From Geobacter sp. (GTDB lineage: Bacteria > Desulfobacterota > Desulfuromonadia > Geobacterales > Geobacteraceae): DNA of 15,146 nucleotides. Where the stretch lies: assembly GCA_003499925.1 (NCBI GenBank), contig DNRQ01000157.1, positions 1 through 15,146 of the forward strand, written 5' to 3'. The position numbers and the translations under genes were made by a program. The number at the start of each line of letters is the position of its first letter. Position 1 is the stretch's first letter. A model generated the notes under the pieces. It was not told the origin of the DNA and ran no database searches. It was given only the letters and a program-made list of their open reading frames with translations. Positions 12,204-15,146 of the stretch are shown piece after piece.

Positions 12204-12217
12204 AGTGCAATATTCTT
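12198..12217. promoter_or_regulatory. Inverted repeat AAGAATA-6-TATTCTT at the ettA start site
   Basis: Perfect 7-bp inverted repeat (12198-12204 and 12211-12217) with a 6-base gap. It overlaps the predicted -10 box and transcription start of ettA. Its position suits a repressor operator, or a weak hairpin at the 5' end of the mRNA. No known operator is recognised. Confidence 0.35.
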
Positions 12218-12223
12218 GACTTT

Positions 12224-12229
12224 AGGAGG
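12224..12229 (+). promoter_or_regulatory. Strong Shine-Dalgarno of ettA with long spacing
   Basis: A perfect AGGAGG, but 12 bases from the ATG at 12242, longer than the usual 5-9. A second purine patch, AAGG, lies immediately before the start. No other in-frame start is nearer to the AGGAGG. Confidence 0.55.
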
Positions 12230-12241
12230 TACCTATAAGGT

Positions 12242-13927
<1,686 letters not shown>

Positions 13928-13941
13928 TAGGATTATCATTA

Positions 13942-14051
13942 CCCTCTCCCTCCGGGAGAGGGTGCCCGAAGGGCGGGTGAGGGGAGTGCCACGGAGTGAG
14001 CTGTTGCATATGGCAACGCCCTCACCCCGACCCTCTCCCGGAGGGAGAGGG
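13942..14051. repeat. 110-bp palindromic repeat (CCCTCTCCC family)
   Basis: Perfect 21-bp terminal inverted repeats at 13942-13962 and 14031-14051, each itself nearly palindromic (CCCTCTCCC ... GGGAGAGGG). An inner pair, GGGTGAGGG (13975-13983) and CCCTCACCC (14019-14027), and a small central hairpin, GTTGC-ATATG-GCAAC, lie between. It resembles a widespread non-coding repeat found in many proteobacterial genomes and looks like a small non-autonomous or REP-type element. It begins 14 bp after the ettA stop. Confidence 0.9.
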
Positions 14052-14080
14052 AGAGCTGGCCTGGCAGAATGATGTAGATA

Positions 14081-14123
14081 AAAAGGGGCGCCTCATTGAG
14101 CATGAGGCGCCCCTTTTGTTGTT
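14081..14123. terminator. Bidirectional Rho-independent terminator between ettA and bioC
   Basis: Perfect 16-bp stem: left arm 14081-14096 (AAAAGGGGCGCCTCAT), 5-base loop, right arm 14102-14117. The plus strand continues TTTTGTTGTTGT, and the minus strand also reads TTTT followed by TATC, so it can end transcription of both convergent genes. The strongest terminator in the window. Confidence 0.93.
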
Positions 14124-14142
14124 GTCAGCAAATGCAACCACT

Positions 14143-14178
14143 CCCCCCTTTGAAAAAGGGGGGCTGGAGGGGATTTGG
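14143..14178. repeat. CCCCCCTTT/AAAGGGGGG hairpin repeat
   Basis: Nine-bp perfect stem (14143-14151 and 14155-14163) with a 3-base loop, followed by CTGGAGGGGATTT. The composition resembles a common intergenic repeat of the type CCCCCCTTTnnAAAGGGGGGnTGGnGGGGATTT. It sits between the terminator and the bioC stop and has no U-tract on the bioC side, so a terminator role is doubtful. Confidence 0.65.
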
Positions 14179-14197
14179 CCCAGGGCGGTAATTGTAT

Positions 14198-15001
14198 CTA
14201 GGCGGGCTTCCCGCCCACTCCGTAGACGACCTCATAGCTTGCCGGAATAGCGCCATCCCTGCCGTATCTCATCCGATAGAGTTCCATCATCTCCAGCATC
14301 ACCCGCCTCTCCGAGAGCCCTTTTGCGGCGACCGGCGCTGCACTGCCGGCTCCGATCCGTTTCAGGGAACGCAGCAGGTCGGGCACATCGGGATGAAACT
14401 CGACTTCGATCTCGGAGATGACTCTCGGATCAGTGAAGCCTGCGCGCTGCAACGCGGCCAGCACGTCGGATTGGGAAAAGAAGCTGTGACTGCGGTCGGC
14501 CCCGCCGTTTATTGCCGTCTTGTAGGAGCTGCGCAGCTCGAAGAGTGTCTTCTCGCCGAAGAGCGCAAAACAGAACAGCCCCCCCGGCGAGAGCACCCTG
14601 TGCACCTCGGCAAAGGCGCGATCTAGCGTGGTGAGCCACTGGAAGGTCGAAGTGGAGAGAACCAGATCAAAGGAGCTTTGTGCAAAGGGAAGCTTTTCGG
14701 CGTCCGCGTTTACCAGCTGCACCCCTTCCTGCCCCAGATTGGCAGAGGCTGTGTGGCACATCCCCAAGGCGAGATCGGCACCCACTGCGAACGCTTCGGG
14801 ATACTTATCGCGCAGCCTTGCCAGCAAGCTGCCTGTGCCGGCACCGACATCGAGAATCCGCGCCGGGCGCACCCCTTCCGCCTGCAGTAAACCGATCAGC
14901 CGCTCGACCACCCTGCGCTGCACCACGGCATGGCCGTCATAGTCGGTCGCCTGCCGGTGAAACGAGTCGCGCACCTTTTGCCTGTCTATATTTGCAACCA
15001 T
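14198..15001 (-). CDS. bioC: Malonyl-[acyl-carrier-protein] O-methyltransferase BioC
   Basis: SAM-dependent methyltransferase that caps malonyl-ACP (or -CoA) as its methyl ester, so that fatty acid synthesis can build the pimeloyl chain of biotin. With this start the protein is 267 aa (E. coli 251). Features are the BioC opening DRQKVRDSFHRQATDYD, SAM motif I ILDVGAGTGSLLA (49-61), acidic loop GADLALGM (74-81), NADAEKLPF (98-106), FDLVLSTSTFQWL (111-123) and the BioC-typical LRSLKRIGAGS (about 210-220). The ATG at 14999-15001 has GGATGG (complement of 15010-15015) 8 bases upstream. The in-frame ATG at 15011-15013 lies within that site and has no good ribosome binding site. Its promoter and any upstream bio genes are not resolved here. 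Confidence 0.92.
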   Translation of the reverse strand: MVANIDRQKVRDSFHRQATDYDGHAVVQRRVVERLIGLLQAEGVRPARILDVGAGTGSLLARLRDKYPEAFAVGADLALGMCHTASANLGQEGVQLVNADAEKLPFAQSSFDLVLSTSTFQWLTTLDRAFAEVHRVLSPGGLFCFALFGEKTLFELRSSYKTAINGGADRSHSFFSQSDVLAALQRAGFTDPRVISEIEVEFHPDVPDLLRSLKRIGAGSAAPVAAKGLSERRVMLEMMELYRMRYGRDGAIPASYEVVYGVGGKPA

Positions 15002-15009
15002 TTTAAATA

Positions 15010-15015
15010 CCATCC
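15010..15015 (-). promoter_or_regulatory. Ribosome binding site deciding the bioC start
   Basis: GGATGG on the minus strand, 8 bases before the ATG at 15001. It favours the shorter BioC over an ATG four codons upstream, which the site overlaps. Confidence 0.45.
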
Positions 15016-15044
15016 AGCATGATATAACATCTCCGACTCACTCT

Positions 15045-15141
15045 CCTCCCCCCAGCGGGGGGGGTCGGGAGGGGGGAAGACTGTGGCTTCTCTGAAGAAC
15101 TGGCCGAGTTCCCCCTCCCTAGCCCTCCCCCCCACCCCACT
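15045..15141. repeat. G/C-tract inverted repeat upstream of bioC
   Basis: CCCCCC-AGC-GGGGGG hairpin (15048-15062) continues as G8-TC-GGG-A-G6 (15057-15076). After about 30 bp of ordinary sequence it is answered by C-rich tracts (TTCCCCCTCCC TAGCCC TCCCCCCC, from about 15109 to 15133). The two halves are imperfect inverted repeats. This is probably another intergenic repeat element cut by the window edge. The G-tracts could form a quadruplex on the plus strand. Confidence 0.6.
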
Positions 15142-15146
15142 GCCAT

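Noticed and set aside
13996..14250. A plus-strand open frame of 84 codons
   Set aside because: It spans the palindrome, the terminator and the C/G hairpin; its translation is just repeat sequence.

Overview
The window is a stretch of chromosome from a Gram-negative, GC-rich bacterium, most likely a member of the Geobacteraceae (Geobacter/Citrifermentans/Geomonas type). This rests on the gene order lysS-lolC/E-lolD-bamA-skp-lpxD-fabZ-lpxA-lpxB, on the single LolC/E-type permease, and on intergenic spacers packed with short repeats. The species is an inference; no search was run.

Layout. From about 10.7 kb leftward to 60, nine genes lie on the minus strand and together build the outer membrane. 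They are lysyl-tRNA synthetase (lysS), the lipoprotein-releasing ABC transporter (one LolC/E permease plus LolD), the beta-barrel insertase BamA with its periplasmic chaperone Skp, and the early lipid A enzymes LpxD, FabZ, LpxA and LpxB. lysS/lolC/lolD touch or overlap, and fabZ/lpxA are 10 bp apart. By contrast bamA, lpxD and lpxB are set off by spacers of 150-260 bp. Upstream of lysS, on the same strand, is a lipoprotein with seven RCC1-type repeats. It is transcribed divergently from an ABC-F ATPase (EttA type) on the plus strand. ettA converges with bioC (biotin synthesis, minus strand) across a strong bidirectional terminator. bioC runs to a G/C-rich repeat at the right edge.

How the genes work together. 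LpxA, LpxD and LpxB catalyse steps 1, 3 and 5 of lipid A synthesis, and FabZ balances hydroxyacyl-ACP use between LpxA/LpxD and fatty acid elongation. BamA and Skp insert outer-membrane proteins. LolC/D send lipoproteins such as the RCC1 protein towards the outer membrane. LpxC and the UDP-diacylglucosamine hydrolase (LpxH/I/G) are not in the window.

The most unusual content is in the spacers. Nearly every one carries a different repeat family. The lpxA-lpxB spacer has an inverted array of degenerate hexamers built as CAG+(RTTAAG)4 facing (CTTRAY)4+CTG. The fabZ-lpxD spacer has CAGTTTW heptamers. The lpxD-skp spacer has 11 perfect GTTCTAC heptamers just upstream of the lpxD ribosome binding site, a double-hairpin palindrome and TTCACCT heptamers. 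The bamA-lolD spacer has a REP-like pair. The ettA-bioC spacer has a 110-bp palindrome plus another hairpin. BamA itself carries an in-frame 15-bp tandem repeat. No CRISPR, tRNA, rRNA, transposase or phage gene was seen.
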